Below, one piece after another: positions 17,389 through 27,645 of a stretch of DNA of 64,000 nucleotides (the stretch's first letter is position 1; each line of letters starts with the position of its first letter). The notes below the pieces were generated by a model. That model did no database searches. It saw only the letters and a program-made list of their open reading frames with translations, and was not told the origin of the DNA. Location: assembly GCA_030374805.1 (NCBI GenBank), contig JARGSG010000231.1, positions 248,001-312,000 of the forward strand, read 5' to 3'. This DNA comes from Gracilaria gracilis. Taxonomy: Eukaryota; Rhodophyta; Florideophyceae; Gracilariales; Gracilariaceae. A program made the position numbers and the translations under genes.

Positions 17389-20300
17389 ATGTCTGATCTG
17401 GTTGATGAAATCAGTCACAGTCTTGCTAGAAAGGAGCTACAGGAGTTAACGCTTCATAAGCTGCTTCAGCGTGTTGCCAAGGGCCATGATATTTCACAGA
17501 GCGCTGAGAGAATTGTGCGCCATTGTTTGTTGTCTTCGAGCGGCACTACCCCGCAGATTCTCTCCTTGTCGTTGGATCTTTTGATTACGTCTAGCTCACA
17601 TGCCTTTTGGGTGGATACCTTATCCGTCATTGCCGAGAATTTAAACCGACATGGTACCGCAGTTTGTCACGTAGTGCTGCTTAAGATCCCTTCTTTACCA
17701 CATGCTGCGTTGCAACACCTTTGTCTTTACGCCACTTCTTCGCTGATTGATTGTCTGTCTAATGACTCTTCTTCAGCCATTCGAACCGCCGCTGTCGATG
17801 CAGCAGCCTCGTTTGTACTCCGCCTTCGCCCGCTTACCGCCCCTTCAATCGAGGCTGTCAGATTGGAACAGCTAAATCCAGAACAATTAACTATCGTGCG
17901 AAACGCCGTTGAACGTTTACTCTTTGCGCTTTTGCAAGCTTTGTTTGATACCTCTGATCAAGTTGCTACAGCTGCATTGAAATGTCTCACAAGATATGCG
18001 TTGGAGGCGTGGACAGACACTCCGTCCTTACTTAATGCTACTAGGAGAGCGACTGCCACTACCATTTGGGACGTTCTTGTTCCCAGTCACAAGAAACTTG
18101 GCGATCGATTTGTCGCCTTCCTTACCAAGCATTTAAAGAAATCAGCGGATGAAGGCGCTGTTGGTAACGTTCGACTTGCGAAAGAGGTAATGAAAGGTCT
18201 CACTCGACTTGTCAGCTATGTATTAGATCCGAGTACTTGTCCTTCAGATGAACGACATCAAAACGCCGCCAATGAACACCAACTCGCTTCGAAATGGAGC
18301 CTCTATTTCGTGGACCATGTCATTGTTCCTCTATGCGACGATGTACACACAGAGCTTTCTTCCTGCGCATGTACTTCACTGCTTGTCATTTGCAGCTATG
18401 CAATGGAGAACCCGTCTGCTGAGAAGATTGCGTCCTGGGGAATCAAGGCCACTCGTCGAATCACCCGCATCTTGCTTGAAAATGACGATAAGCTCCCGCT
18501 CGTTGTGATGGCCGGTTTGGTACGTGATGGCTCTAACGCTCTGGCTGCTCTGAGCAAGAATGACTATGTGAACAGCAAGTTTATCTCGGCTATGAGCGTT
18601 GGTCTGTTGCCATTTGCGGCAAAATGTCCTACTAAGAGTGCCAGACTGGAAGCGTTTAGTGTGATATCTTCTGCAATAGTAGAATATGACCTGAGCGGCA
18701 GGGATGCGGGAGTCGGGGTTACGATGAAAGCTTTAATTACATCCGATTCGTGGCGTGGGGTCGTCGACTCTGATGATTCCGCAGTTGCTTCCGAGCTTAT
18801 GTGTTGCATGTCACAGAGTCTTCTTGATTCTTCTCGGAAGATTTTCAAGTGTCCAGATCCCAACCTGCGTCTCACGTTGACCAATACATGGGCGGTGATG
18901 TTATCACAGTTGATGGCAAAGACCATTCAGTGCTTGAACTGGCCATACTCGCCTGCCTCTGCTTTTGCGAAGGAATTGTTTCTTAAGTTATTTGATGCCC
19001 TTGGCCAGTATTCATCTTTCTTGATGCGATCCCAAGGCGTCGGTATGGAGGAGTATGAGCGGTTGCAAGAGCTGATGGTTAAAGCGACCCTAGACCAGCA
19101 GGACATTGGAATCCGAGCTTCTCTTCTTGTGTGCGTGACTCGGTATTGGCTCACAAGCGGCATGAAGGCCGAAGCTAACGCAGGGCACATGTTGAAGGCT
19201 ATCTGGAATCATATTCAAGAGCACTACAAGGACAACGAGATATATCTGAAAGAGCTGCAAACTGGTGCGCTCTGGAGCGAAGCAAAGCAAGGTTACAAAA
19301 CTCCGGCTCAGCGGGTTGTCGAAGGCGGGTATGTCAGTATGGTTACAGCGGTGTCCAAAAGAACAAAAGCCGTTCTTCAAACGGTAGGAACAGTTGCGAC
19401 AGCGATAGAAAATTCCATATTCGGCAGTATAGCGTTGGCGACTGCTGCATCGGAGGGTTCTACACTTACAACAGACTATGTGTATGCTGCCCTTTCGTCT
19501 CTTCTGGCTCTTGTGGCGCACAACCCGCCACTAGCGGAGAAGGCAGTGCTTGTGCTCAGAAAATATATCGGAATCATGGATGAGGCCGAAAGCTCGGACT
19601 TCATCGTCTTGGAGGCAATTCGAAACACAGTTTCTTCCGTAGAGATGTATATGGACGACTACTTTCCGAAGCCTGTCCCAGTGCGAGACCTTGCGAGCAT
19701 TACACGAGGGCGTTCGAGGTTGAATTCTGCCCAAGTGCGAAGCGATCCGATTGCGTGGATGGAAGACATTACGCAAAGTTGCATTTTTGCTTCTTCGAGG
19801 TTGTATGACTACTCAAGAGGGTCGACTATTCTTAACACGGAAGAGTCCGTTCTGAACGTTTCGAGCCTTGCTCTCAAAAAGATGAAAGCGTTCAACCAAG
19901 CATCACTGAGAAACTCTAGCATCGGAAAGAGCCTTCCAGTTGAAGGCGATCATCAAACACTAAATGGTGCTTCAGACCCCTTCAGTGTTGTGGCGTCGCA
20001 TTCTATGGACACTGTGAAGGGCACAGCTCTCATTCGGGTTGAAGTGTTAAATCGCTCAAAGGTGAGATCGGGTTCTACTAGCCTTATCTTTTCAGCTGCT
20101 GGTGCATTGATCCCACTACCAGATGCACCCACGGTATACACACTAGGTACTCTTGATCCAGGAGCCTCCGTAACGCAACGTCTGGTCCTGGCGGTCAGAA
20201 AAGATCAGGGATTCGCAGGAGAGGTGTTCATCTCGATACTTACAAGCCACCAAGGCCCAGCCGAAGCGGGTATGGCTCAAGTTGCGGAACAACCATGTGT

Positions 20301-20850
20301 GCCGTATTATGTCCCAAGCTCAGATGTTCTTCTTCTGAGAAGACCAGCGAACAATGCAGGAGTGGATGTGTTTCGAAGGAGATGGGATCTGATGAGGTTT
20401 TCCATCTCATTTCAGGTTCACATCAACAAGGATCAATCTGTCGACGGGTTTATCGACACATTGGAGCGAAGGAGCAAATGTCTTCGACAAGTCGGACGCA
20501 TGCGAACGTACTCGCACGTAGCTTCTCTTGTAGCGGATTCTTCTCGTGGAGACTATGTTGCGGTCGCTGTGCTAGCGCCGGAAGCCCGAGGCAACATGGG
20601 AACTGGTCCGTGTGTTTTATACGTGACAATCAGGAGTAATTCTGATGGTTACAATGTAGCGTTTCGAGAAGAATGCCGAGAATGGTTGAAGAGTTCCTAC
20701 GGAGTTATTTTCCCGGACGAAGATCTAACAGTGGAAGAAAAGAGGATGGCATTGCAACCGCAAGACGCCTACTTCATTACCGAATCTGAGCGAGGTCTTT
20801 CTCCGTATCAGCGGTGGCGAATTGCTCACAGTGCGCGAATTTGTCGCTGA
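17389..20850 (+). CDS. TPLATE-like subunit of the TSET / TPLATE endocytic adaptor complex
   Basis: A 1153-residue protein built as a long helical solenoid followed by an appendage, the architecture of TPLATE (about 1180 residues in plants), a beta-COP/adaptin-like large subunit of TSET. The N-terminus (QELTLHKLLQRVAKGHDISQ) and the C-terminal third match the family: an Ig-like appendage strand region (about 890-990), CVPYYVPSSDVLLLRRP, then the platform segment DYVAVAVLAPEARGN...CVLYVTIRS and the closing EDLTVEEKRMALQ. TSET acts at the plasma membrane with clathrin in plants and without it in Dictyostelium. The plant-specific acidic tail is missing; the protein ends soon after the platform. 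The ATG at 17389 is the first consistent with the family start. A general beta-COP or AP large subunit is less likely, given the C-terminus. Confidence 0.8.
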   Translation: MSDLVDEISHSLARKELQELTLHKLLQRVAKGHDISQSAERIVRHCLLSSSGTTPQILSLSLDLLITSSSHAFWVDTLSVIAENLNRHGTAVCHVVLLKIPSLPHAALQHLCLYATSSLIDCLSNDSSSAIRTAAVDAAASFVLRLRPLTAPSIEAVRLEQLNPEQLTIVRNAVERLLFALLQALFDTSDQVATAALKCLTRYALEAWTDTPSLLNATRRATATTIWDVLVPSHKKLGDRFVAFLTKHLKKSADEGAVGNVRLAKEVMKGLTRLVSYVLDPSTCPSDERHQNAANEHQLASKWSLYFVDHVIVPLCDDVHTELSSCACTSLLVICSYAMENPSAEKIASWGIKATRRITRILLENDDKLPLVVMAGLVRDGSNALAALSKNDYVNSKFISAMSVGLLPFAAKCPTKSARLEAFSVISSAIVEYDLSGRDAGVGVTMKALITSDSWRGVVDSDDSAVASELMCCMSQSLLDSSRKIFKCPDPNLRLTLTNTWAVMLSQLMAKTIQCLNWPYSPASAFAKELFLKLFDALGQYSSFLMRSQGVGMEEYERLQELMVKATLDQQDIGIRASLLVCVTRYWLTSGMKAEANAGHMLKAIWNHIQEHYKDNEIYLKELQTGALWSEAKQGYKTPAQRVVEGGYVSMVTAVSKRTKAVLQTVGTVATAIENSIFGSIALATAASEGSTLTTDYVYAALSSLLALVAHNPPLAEKAVLVLRKYIGIMDEAESSDFIVLEAIRNTVSSVEMYMDDYFPKPVPVRDLASITRGRSRLNSAQVRSDPIAWMEDITQSCIFASSRLYDYSRGSTILNTEESVLNVSSLALKKMKAFNQASLRNSSIGKSLPVEGDHQTLNGASDPFSVVASHSMDTVKGTALIRVEVLNRSKVRSGSTSLIFSAAGALIPLPDAPTVYTLGTLDPGASVTQRLVLAVRKDQGFAGEVFISILTSHQGPAEAGMAQVAEQPCVPYYVPSSDVLLLRRPANNAGVDVFRRRWDLMRFSISFQVHINKDQSVDGFIDTLERRSKCLRQVGRMRTYSHVASLVADSSRGDYVAVAVLAPEARGNMGTGPCVLYVTIRSNSDGYNVAFREECREWLKSSYGVIFPDEDLTVEEKRMALQPQDAYFITESERGLSPYQRWRIAHSARICR

Positions 20851-21112
20851 TGCTCGGAGAGAAATTAAAGTGTGACTTATTCGATGCCTTGTATTTTGGA
20901 CATGAAGGACGAGAACATAAAAAATAGGCAAGCATTAAGAACGAAGGCCGGGATCGAAAACACCATTACACAAAAGTCGAACAGGATGAGAAACATTTAT
21001 TCGACCGACAAAGCGAGAATGAACCAAGAGTGTACAGCCACCCCTTGTGTTTGATGGTGCCTTTGTATTAACAAAACAACATAAAGACCGTGCGCAATAA
21101 CTTTTTCAAAAA

Positions 21113-22345
21113 TCATCTGAAGTGGATCTTGCGATGATGAAGGCGATTCTCCGATGCGTTCATAAGTGCGTGAGGCCGATCATGGCGATCGTTTCTATCC
21201 AGCAACTGGCGCTCCTTTGTCTTGGCCCGATTGGTGGCCCTGATCCTGGACAACTCAGCGTTCGAGTAGGAGTGAGCCACAGATATAGCCTCATACTCAG
21301 CAAGCACCTTTGTAAGTTGCTTCTTCAAATCACTGATTTCAGAGTCCTTGTGCTTGATGTCATTGTGAGCGCTCTTCAGCTTGTTATCAGCTTTATCAAG
21401 CTTCTGTTTAACCTGATTGGCCTCCTGTTGCCGTTTTTCAACGCCCTGTTCCAATTCCTTGGTCAGTTCCATCACGGTGCTTTTCAGACGATCATGAGCC
21501 ACTTTCTGGGCTGCTAGAGTGGCAATAAGTTCATCAGCTGCCGCAGCACACGCCGTGACATTGAGTTCTGTTTCATTGTCCGAGTCCTGTTCGTATTCAT
21601 CTATGATAGGTTGCTTGGGGTCTTGGGAGACTTTAGGGCGGAATGTGACAGACTGACGAAAGTTGTTGATATTCTGAGCGGTGATTTGAAGCCGTTTCTC
21701 AACATGAGTTGCAACATCACAAGCCTGTCGGCCGGCGTTCTGAAGGCGTACTGACAAATGTTCAATGTTATTGTCGCCATGGTTGTCCTTCTGGTGGAGG
21801 TTTTGATAGCGTGTCCACAGATTGTCATACGTGCTTCGCAGTTCAGTGTTGTCTAGTTTGAGACGTTGGACGAGTGCGTGCTGATTACGATAAGCCTTCT
21901 CTCTCGCCAATAGAAGTTGTACCAATCGTTGCGGGTTAGAAGTAGCCAAGATAGCATGCATTAATGCGCAAGACGGTTGATGATCACCGTCCGCAGCGGC
22001 GCAAGTACACTTAACAGCGGCAGCAGAGGCAGGTAGCGGCGTGGAAGGCGGCGGAACAGAGTGGGTAACGGTAATCGTCGCAAGCTTTGCCGAGAGTTGC
22101 GCAATTTTCGTGGTATACGCTTCATTATCAAGTTGCAACGCTTTGCAGCGAGAATTGGCTTCTTCTACTTGAAGATGGGCAACGGAGAGATCGTTCTTTA
22201 GCACATTGAATTCTTGATGAATTTGAGAATCGATCTTTGCGAGAGTATTGAGAAAGTTGTCGACAGTGGTCTCCGCAAAGTTTGAATTGATGTCGTCCGC
22301 AAGAAGTTTGATGGACTTGGTGGAAAAATGTCTAGCGGTAGGCAT
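21113..22345 (-). CDS. coiled-coil protein of unknown function
   Basis: A 410-residue protein starting at MPTARHFSTKS. Two blocks of heptad-like sequence are visible: about residues 20-105 (LNTLAKIDSQIHQEFNVLKN onward) and about 245-375 (rich in Lys/Glu/Gln/Leu), separated by a Pro/Ala segment, a Cys-containing stretch (CTCAAADGDHQPSCALMHAI) and an acidic patch (EYEQDSDNETE). The C-terminus is basic with many His and Arg residues. I do not recognise a family; a cytoskeletal or centrosome-like scaffold would be a guess. An in-frame upstream extension exists but the ATG at 22345 gives the cleaner start. It converges with TPLATE, 262 bases between stops. Confidence 0.7.
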   Translation of the reverse strand: MPTARHFSTKSIKLLADDINSNFAETTVDNFLNTLAKIDSQIHQEFNVLKNDLSVAHLQVEEANSRCKALQLDNEAYTTKIAQLSAKLATITVTHSVPPPSTPLPASAAAVKCTCAAADGDHQPSCALMHAILATSNPQRLVQLLLAREKAYRNQHALVQRLKLDNTELRSTYDNLWTRYQNLHQKDNHGDNNIEHLSVRLQNAGRQACDVATHVEKRLQITAQNINNFRQSVTFRPKVSQDPKQPIIDEYEQDSDNETELNVTACAAAADELIATLAAQKVAHDRLKSTVMELTKELEQGVEKRQQEANQVKQKLDKADNKLKSAHNDIKHKDSEISDLKKQLTKVLAEYEAISVAHSYSNAELSRIRATNRAKTKERQLLDRNDRHDRPHALMNASENRLHHRKIHFR

Positions 22346-23993
22346 GATGAGGACGAGCGACTTGACATACGACGATGGGCGTCGTGCAAACAGGAACCAA
22401 AGACGGATGTACTCGACGGGCGGTTGTACATGACGGATGGATATATCCACATGGTGAGGACGAAGTTTGAACGGCCACCTTTCCGGGCCTCGGGCACAAC
22501 GCGATTCGTTTTGGCGGGGCCGTTACAACCCGAGACCCGTTACGCCGCCTTTTGAAATGGGCGCGTAATAATACGAAGTGTTCCGCGGCACCGCCGGTGC
22601 AGTGTAACGGTAGCACTGCCGCGCCATAAAATAAAAGCGCCGTGAGTTGATCGGGCGCACCGTGGATGTGCGTGGCCACGCATCGTGGATTTGTCATTGT
22701 TGTTGTATCTCCCATCGCACTCATGAATCTATCTACGAGTTGTTCATGAGAGCGTACGTACCTTTGACAAAGGTCCTTTGTACACGTCAACTTGACGCCG
22801 TCAAGCGGTAAGCTTGACGGTGATGGCAAGCTTGACGATAATGGCAATTGCAACGGAGATCACTTTGGAGTGGGCAACACAGCGACGTATTGCAGCAATC
22901 TGTGTGCCATGCTCTCGTTCCTATGTCAGTTGCAGCTCTAAGATATCTGCAGGATGCTTGCCGAAAAAGGCGTTCATTCAGTGTGGAGTTTAAAGTATAT
23001 TCTTCCATTTGCAAAACTGAGACGTTCTTCTTAGTTTGTTTTCCTCTTTTTCTGTTTCTCGGAGCTGATCGCCCTGCTTCAAAAGCTACAAGCGTACTTT
23101 CCACGCGCATGCACAACCACTAGTCCATGGCCGTCTCCTTCAATTGGTTGGGGCTGCAAGTCGGGAGCAAGTTTATCTCACCATTTCGAGAACAGCTCGC
23201 TTTCCTTGCATCCCCCGAGTGTGTTTCATGGAAACGTCGCAGATTTTCAGAGCTCCGTTGTCGACATCATTTCTTTCTCTCTTTATACTCTCTTTATACG
23301 AAGACGCGCACGTTATTTACTCGCACGCGTGGGTTTGTCAAAACCTTAGGTGAATCTTCATGCAACTTTTGTGAGGTGCTGCATGTTTGCTTCTTGTCTA
23401 TGTCACGTCCCATGTCCTCGTACTGTGGACCACGAGAACGAAAAAGCTGCAAATGGAGCGACATAGGGTCGTCACAGAAGCGCTTGCATTCAAGATAGGC
23501 TTCTACAATCATGGATGGATTCACTGATAAAGATATTGAGATTTCTGACTGTCTAAATGTGACGACCCAGCGCAGCAAGTTTATGTCTATTGATTGAGAG
23601 GTAACGCTACATGAAAATAGTCAATCACAATTACGCCCGTACAAGCATTTAACCCTTCCTGGCTTCAACCACATGGGAAAGGTAACTTAACTTAAATAGG
23701 GCGCGAGCAAAGGCTCCAGCACCATCAAGGTGTCAAATTATTGAAACCGCTTTCCATGCTCCCGTGGCTATGTCCGGCGTTCGTGTTTCATGACATTCAA
23801 ACAGCAATACACACTACAGGTACGGTACCTTACGCAAGATATGGTGACTTCATTGCAGTCGGATAATTGTCTCATCAAGTGACGTTCTCAATGACATTCG
23901 ACGTAGGAGTTTGAGCTATGATGTTGAAAAGGGCACCCTCGTCTACCGTTCTCATATTTCAATTTGTAGTTTCCTCAGCTTTGCACTTCGTTT
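22346..23993. other. intergenic region
   Basis: No supported gene. An inverted repeat (CCGTCAAGC, GGTAA, GCTTGACGG) lies at 22798-22820, followed by two more GCTTGACG-like copies to about 22836 and preceded by the palindrome CAAAGGTCCTTTG near 22768-22780. Frames up to 173 codons on the minus strand (22332-22853) are not protein-like. Confidence 0.45.
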
Positions 23994-24620
23994 TCAAGCA
24001 TTAGCCGCTCGAAGCGCTCGGCGCCGCCACTTCGCAGCACACTTACTACAAGGCTGAAACAATTGTGTACCCATTTCAAACAAATTACTCAACTCATGCA
24101 TCAATGAGCGCGATTTGCTTAGCTTAATTGCTTTCACGAACAATGCGATTGCTTCTCGCTTCGTTCGCTCGTTCGGTTCACAGCGCATGAGAGCTCTTGA
24201 AAGTGCTGTTAAATGAGCAACATTGCGTTTTTCCATATGCACTGCCCGGCGCAAAAGACCTAATCCGCGTTGTTCTTCCTTTTCTCCGAAGTTACCGTAA
24301 ACAAGTCGAAGGCCAAGATTGTAGAAAGCATTAGCCGACGGCCTTCGACGCGAGCAAAGCGTTTCCCATAGCTCATTGATGCTTTCTTGCTCTGTTAGAG
24401 AGTGAAACTCTATGTAGTACATTAATAGTTCGGTGATTGCATACGAACTTTTGTACTGCTTGACGGCGCGTTTGAGAAGCGATACCCCTCGTTCGTGAGC
24501 TTCTGTTTCAATTTCATTCTCGGAAACTAGCTCATTAGCGAGATCCACGAGGGTGAATACGGAACGCCTGCGCTTGAATTCCGATTCTAACGCAGCGACT
24601 ACGTCATAATCTCGAACCAT
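23994..24620 (-). CDS. Sel1/TPR-like repeat protein
   Basis: A 208-residue, probably all-helical protein starting at an ATG at 24620 (MVRDYDVVAALESEFKRRRS). It contains helix pairs with the small-residue and aromatic spacing of Sel1/TPR repeats, for example NAFYNLGLRLVYGNFGEKEE, RGLGLLRRAVHMEK and TKREAIALFVKAIKLSKS. Such proteins are protein-interaction scaffolds. No signal peptide is visible, which argues against the ER-associated SEL1L/HRD3 role. Partner and pathway are unknown. Low similarity between repeats makes the fold assignment tentative. Confidence 0.6.
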   Translation of the reverse strand: MVRDYDVVAALESEFKRRRSVFTLVDLANELVSENEIETEAHERGVSLLKRAVKQYKSSYAITELLMYYIEFHSLTEQESINELWETLCSRRRPSANAFYNLGLRLVYGNFGEKEEQRGLGLLRRAVHMEKRNVAHLTALSRALMRCEPNERTKREAIALFVKAIKLSKSRSLMHELSNLFEMGTQLFQPCSKCAAKWRRRALRAANA

Positions 24621-25052
24621 AACGATTTAATCTCGTTGCGACAGAAAACAGGGAGGGGAAGTGTCTTGTTATACTTTGAGAGGTCGGCGATAGTAATAGT
24701 CCCTGTTCTTGACGACAATCTTCGGCTGCCCGGATGTTTTCGTTACTTCTAACCCCCTGAGTACAGCAGCGCACTCCAGACGGTTGCTTGTACTTCCTTT
24801 ACACCGCAACTGGTCACTCGCAATGGTATCATCTCACAGAAAACGCGCCTACACCTCCGTCAGCCTTTCGGGTCTCGACTGCCTCATGGAGATGTGGTGC
24901 TGCGGGGCAGAATATGAAATTGGACGTGTATCTACAAGTGTAATGTTACAGTAAATCTACATGTATGCAACAAATCGAGCTGAGGATCTCTGACGAACAG
25001 ATCAACCGAAGTCGAACCTCCAGCGCTTCATTCGTTCCATCTACTCTCCAGC
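24621..25052. other. short intergenic region between divergent genes
   Basis: About 430 bases between the start codons of the Sel1/TPR-like gene (minus) and the ABC-F gene (plus). It presumably holds both promoters. Nothing specific is seen. Confidence 0.4.
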
Positions 25053-27314
25053 ATGGAGTACCCGTCGACACTATCTTCCCCACTACCCACGTCCCTTCGG
25101 CTCTCAGTCCCAACGTTTGTATGCCCTCCATGCCTCCACCCGCGACATCCCCGCCCCGTGCGAAAATGTTTGCGTCGCCGTCTGACCGCCATGCAAGCGG
25201 AGCGCATTCTATGGGCAACAAATCTTAGCAAATCACATGATGGTCGAACCAAACAATTTACAAATCTCTCCGTCGACATTCCCGCCGGTGCAAAATTGGC
25301 ACTTTTAGGCCGAAGTGGCGTAGGAAAATCAACGTTGTTGTCGATATTAGCCGGCGTAACGCAGCCGGATGAAGGGAGCGTAACGCTTCGTCGCGGTGCT
25401 AGTATAGCGTATGTGAGTCAGGATTTGCCTCAAGTGCAGGCTGAAAACGCGCTTCATGCGGTTATGATGCTTGCTTCACGCTGCACGAACAACGATGCCG
25501 TTCGAGCTGCGTTGCGGTACGCTTCGATTGCTGCCAAGGTGCAGAAAGGGTTGGATGATAATTCGTTGCAATTGTTGGCTGATGCTGCGGCGCATATGGA
25601 TCAGACCTCTGGCGCATGGGAGATGGACAGTTATATGAACGCGGCGCTTTCCAGATTACAAGTTCCTCTTGACGTTCCTCTTTCGAAGTTGTCTGGCGGA
25701 CAGAAACGGCGAATTGCGATTGCTGCTGCTTTAGTTGCGAAGCCGGATGTTTTGCTGTTGGATGAGGTTACCAATCACCTTTCGATTGACGCTGTTGAGT
25801 TTGTGGAAGAGGTCTTGGCAGACCCGCTTATCACCGTGCTCGCCATTTCGCACGACAGATGGTTTGTGGATCGAGTCTGTTCTTCTGGTATTTGGGAATT
25901 GGAAGGGGAGCTTGCCAAATATGGCGCAGGCTATGATTCTTTCCTAGAACAAAAGTCTAGTTCTTTGCAGCGTGAGGAGAAGTTGGTGTCTGACTTGTCG
26001 AAGGCGTACAAAAAGGAGCTGGAGTGGATGAGAAGACAGCCCAAAGCCAGAGGATCAAAATCAAAGGCGCGAGTCGCAGACGTGTTGGAAATGCAAGAGC
26101 AGTTAAAAGTGCGAAAGAATCGGCTGGCAGTAGCAGCCGTGAAGGACTTGCGAACGACCACCTCCAGGTTGGGGTCAGAGGTTGTACGAGTTGAAAACGT
26201 GACACTGAAGCGTGGTGAGAAGCTGATATTGGAAGACTTCAGCTACACGTTTGAACGCGGGGAACGCATGGGAATTGTAGGCGGCAATGGAGTGGGAAAG
26301 AGTTCGTTCATTCAGTTACTGTTGGGAAGGATTGCACCGCATAGTGGAGCGATTCATGTGGGAGAAACGGTAAACTTTGGGCACTTTGATCAGGAGGGTG
26401 ATGACATTTTTGAGCGGCTATCAGAAGCTACGAAACTGGCGTTGAAGGGCGGGGACTGGACACAGGTGCGCACGGTGGACTATGTGAAGGAGCTACTTGC
26501 CGAGTACGGCAGCGGTGAAGAGGCAGCAAACGCGCGAAGGTCCAGCCGAACGGCAGTGCGAGCAGAGGATGCGGAACAGAGGCTGGCGAACGAGATCGAG
26601 CAACTGAGCTACAGTGTGACGGTGCGAACGTCGAAACGAACGGAGCGTAACCCGAATCCGCTTGTGCACATGCAACCGACGGCGCTGTTGGAACATTTTG
26701 GGTTTGGGCGAGAGAAACACTTCAACTTTGTGTCGTCGCTGTCGGGTGGGGAGAAACGTCGACTGCAGTTGATTGCGCTTCTGCTGCGCAACGCAAACTT
26801 CATGCTTCTGGATGAGGTGTCGAACGACCTGGATCTGAACACGTTGACGATGCTGGAGGAGCTGCTGGCGGAGTACAGCGGCGTGTTGGTAATCTGCTCG
26901 CATGACCGATTCATGTTGGACAGACTGGTAGACCATCTGCTGGTATTCGAGGGCGACGGGCAAGTGACGCTGGTAGAAGGCAAGTTCACCGACTACCTGG
27001 AAGCAAAGCGGCAGCTGGAGCAGGACGAAAAGAAGCTGCGGAAGAAAAGCGCGGGTGAAGGAGCCAGGCAGCAGCGGAAGAAGGAGCAAGCACGGCGGCT
27101 GAGCTACAAGGAACGGCGCGAATACGACAGTTTAGAAGATGAAATTGACAGACTGAACGAGCGACACGCGCAGCTCAGTGAGCTGGTGTGCTCCAACGCC
27201 GGCGCCGACTACGAGAAGCTCACGGCGTGGAGCGAGGAACTGGCCGCCATCGCCGACAGCATCGACCACAAGACCGAGCGCTGGCTCATGTTGGCGGAGA
27301 TTGCCGGCGACTGA
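25053..27314 (+). CDS. ABC-F family ATPase, Uup-like, probably organelle-targeted
   Basis: A 753-residue soluble protein with two ABC ATPase domains in tandem and no membrane segments. Domain 1 has Walker A GRSGVGKS (about 86-93), signature LSGGQKRR and Walker B LLLDEVTNHL; domain 2 has GGNGVGKS, LSGGEKRR and FMLLDEVSNDL. A charged linker separates them, and the C-terminus is a basic coiled coil starting at LSYKERREYDSLEDEI, as in bacterial Uup. ABC-F proteins act on ribosomes. Residues 1-46 are Ser/Pro/Thr- and Arg-rich with almost no acidic residues (MEYPSTLSSPLPTSLRLSVP), like a plastid transit peptide; mature sequence would begin near the second ATG at 25191. The bacterial type and presequence suggest an organelle translation factor; the target organelle is inferred. 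Confidence 0.88.
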   Translation: MEYPSTLSSPLPTSLRLSVPTFVCPPCLHPRHPRPVRKCLRRRLTAMQAERILWATNLSKSHDGRTKQFTNLSVDIPAGAKLALLGRSGVGKSTLLSILAGVTQPDEGSVTLRRGASIAYVSQDLPQVQAENALHAVMMLASRCTNNDAVRAALRYASIAAKVQKGLDDNSLQLLADAAAHMDQTSGAWEMDSYMNAALSRLQVPLDVPLSKLSGGQKRRIAIAAALVAKPDVLLLDEVTNHLSIDAVEFVEEVLADPLITVLAISHDRWFVDRVCSSGIWELEGELAKYGAGYDSFLEQKSSSLQREEKLVSDLSKAYKKELEWMRRQPKARGSKSKARVADVLEMQEQLKVRKNRLAVAAVKDLRTTTSRLGSEVVRVENVTLKRGEKLILEDFSYTFERGERMGIVGGNGVGKSSFIQLLLGRIAPHSGAIHVGETVNFGHFDQEGDDIFERLSEATKLALKGGDWTQVRTVDYVKELLAEYGSGEEAANARRSSRTAVRAEDAEQRLANEIEQLSYSVTVRTSKRTERNPNPLVHMQPTALLEHFGFGREKHFNFVSSLSGGEKRRLQLIALLLRNANFMLLDEVSNDLDLNTLTMLEELLAEYSGVLVICSHDRFMLDRLVDHLLVFEGDGQVTLVEGKFTDYLEAKRQLEQDEKKLRKKSAGEGARQQRKKEQARRLSYKERREYDSLEDEIDRLNERHAQLSELVCSNAGADYEKLTAWSEELAAIADSIDHKTERWLMLAEIAGD

Positions 27315-27645
27315 GAGGATGACTCATCAGCGATGATCGGGCTGTAAGCAGAGGGCTGACAGTGGTGTGGGCGGCGCACGTATCCAGACAGTAATCTAAT
27401 CAGGCGCTTGATGCACCACAGCTTGTTGTTATGGCTCATGTTTGTGCTTGCCAGCGCGCCTCGTGCTCGCCGTTCGTGTGTGGTGCGGCCTTGCGCAGCG
27501 CTCAACGTGCCGTATCTAAAGTATCTAGTACAAGGAAGGGTTACCACGTGCAATCTTGTTCAGTTATAGCGGCCGCTGCGTCTTGTTCGACCGTGCTTGT
27601 CTGATCAGAAGGCTGCTTTCTGTGCCTGGCAGAGTGCTTTGCGCG
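27315..27645. other. intergenic region before the ELO gene
   Basis: The ELO frame stays open upstream from 27556 but only from a TTG codon. A CACGTG hexamer (ACCACGTGCAA) lies near 27545-27550, about 100 bases before the ELO start. No gene is seen. Confidence 0.35.
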
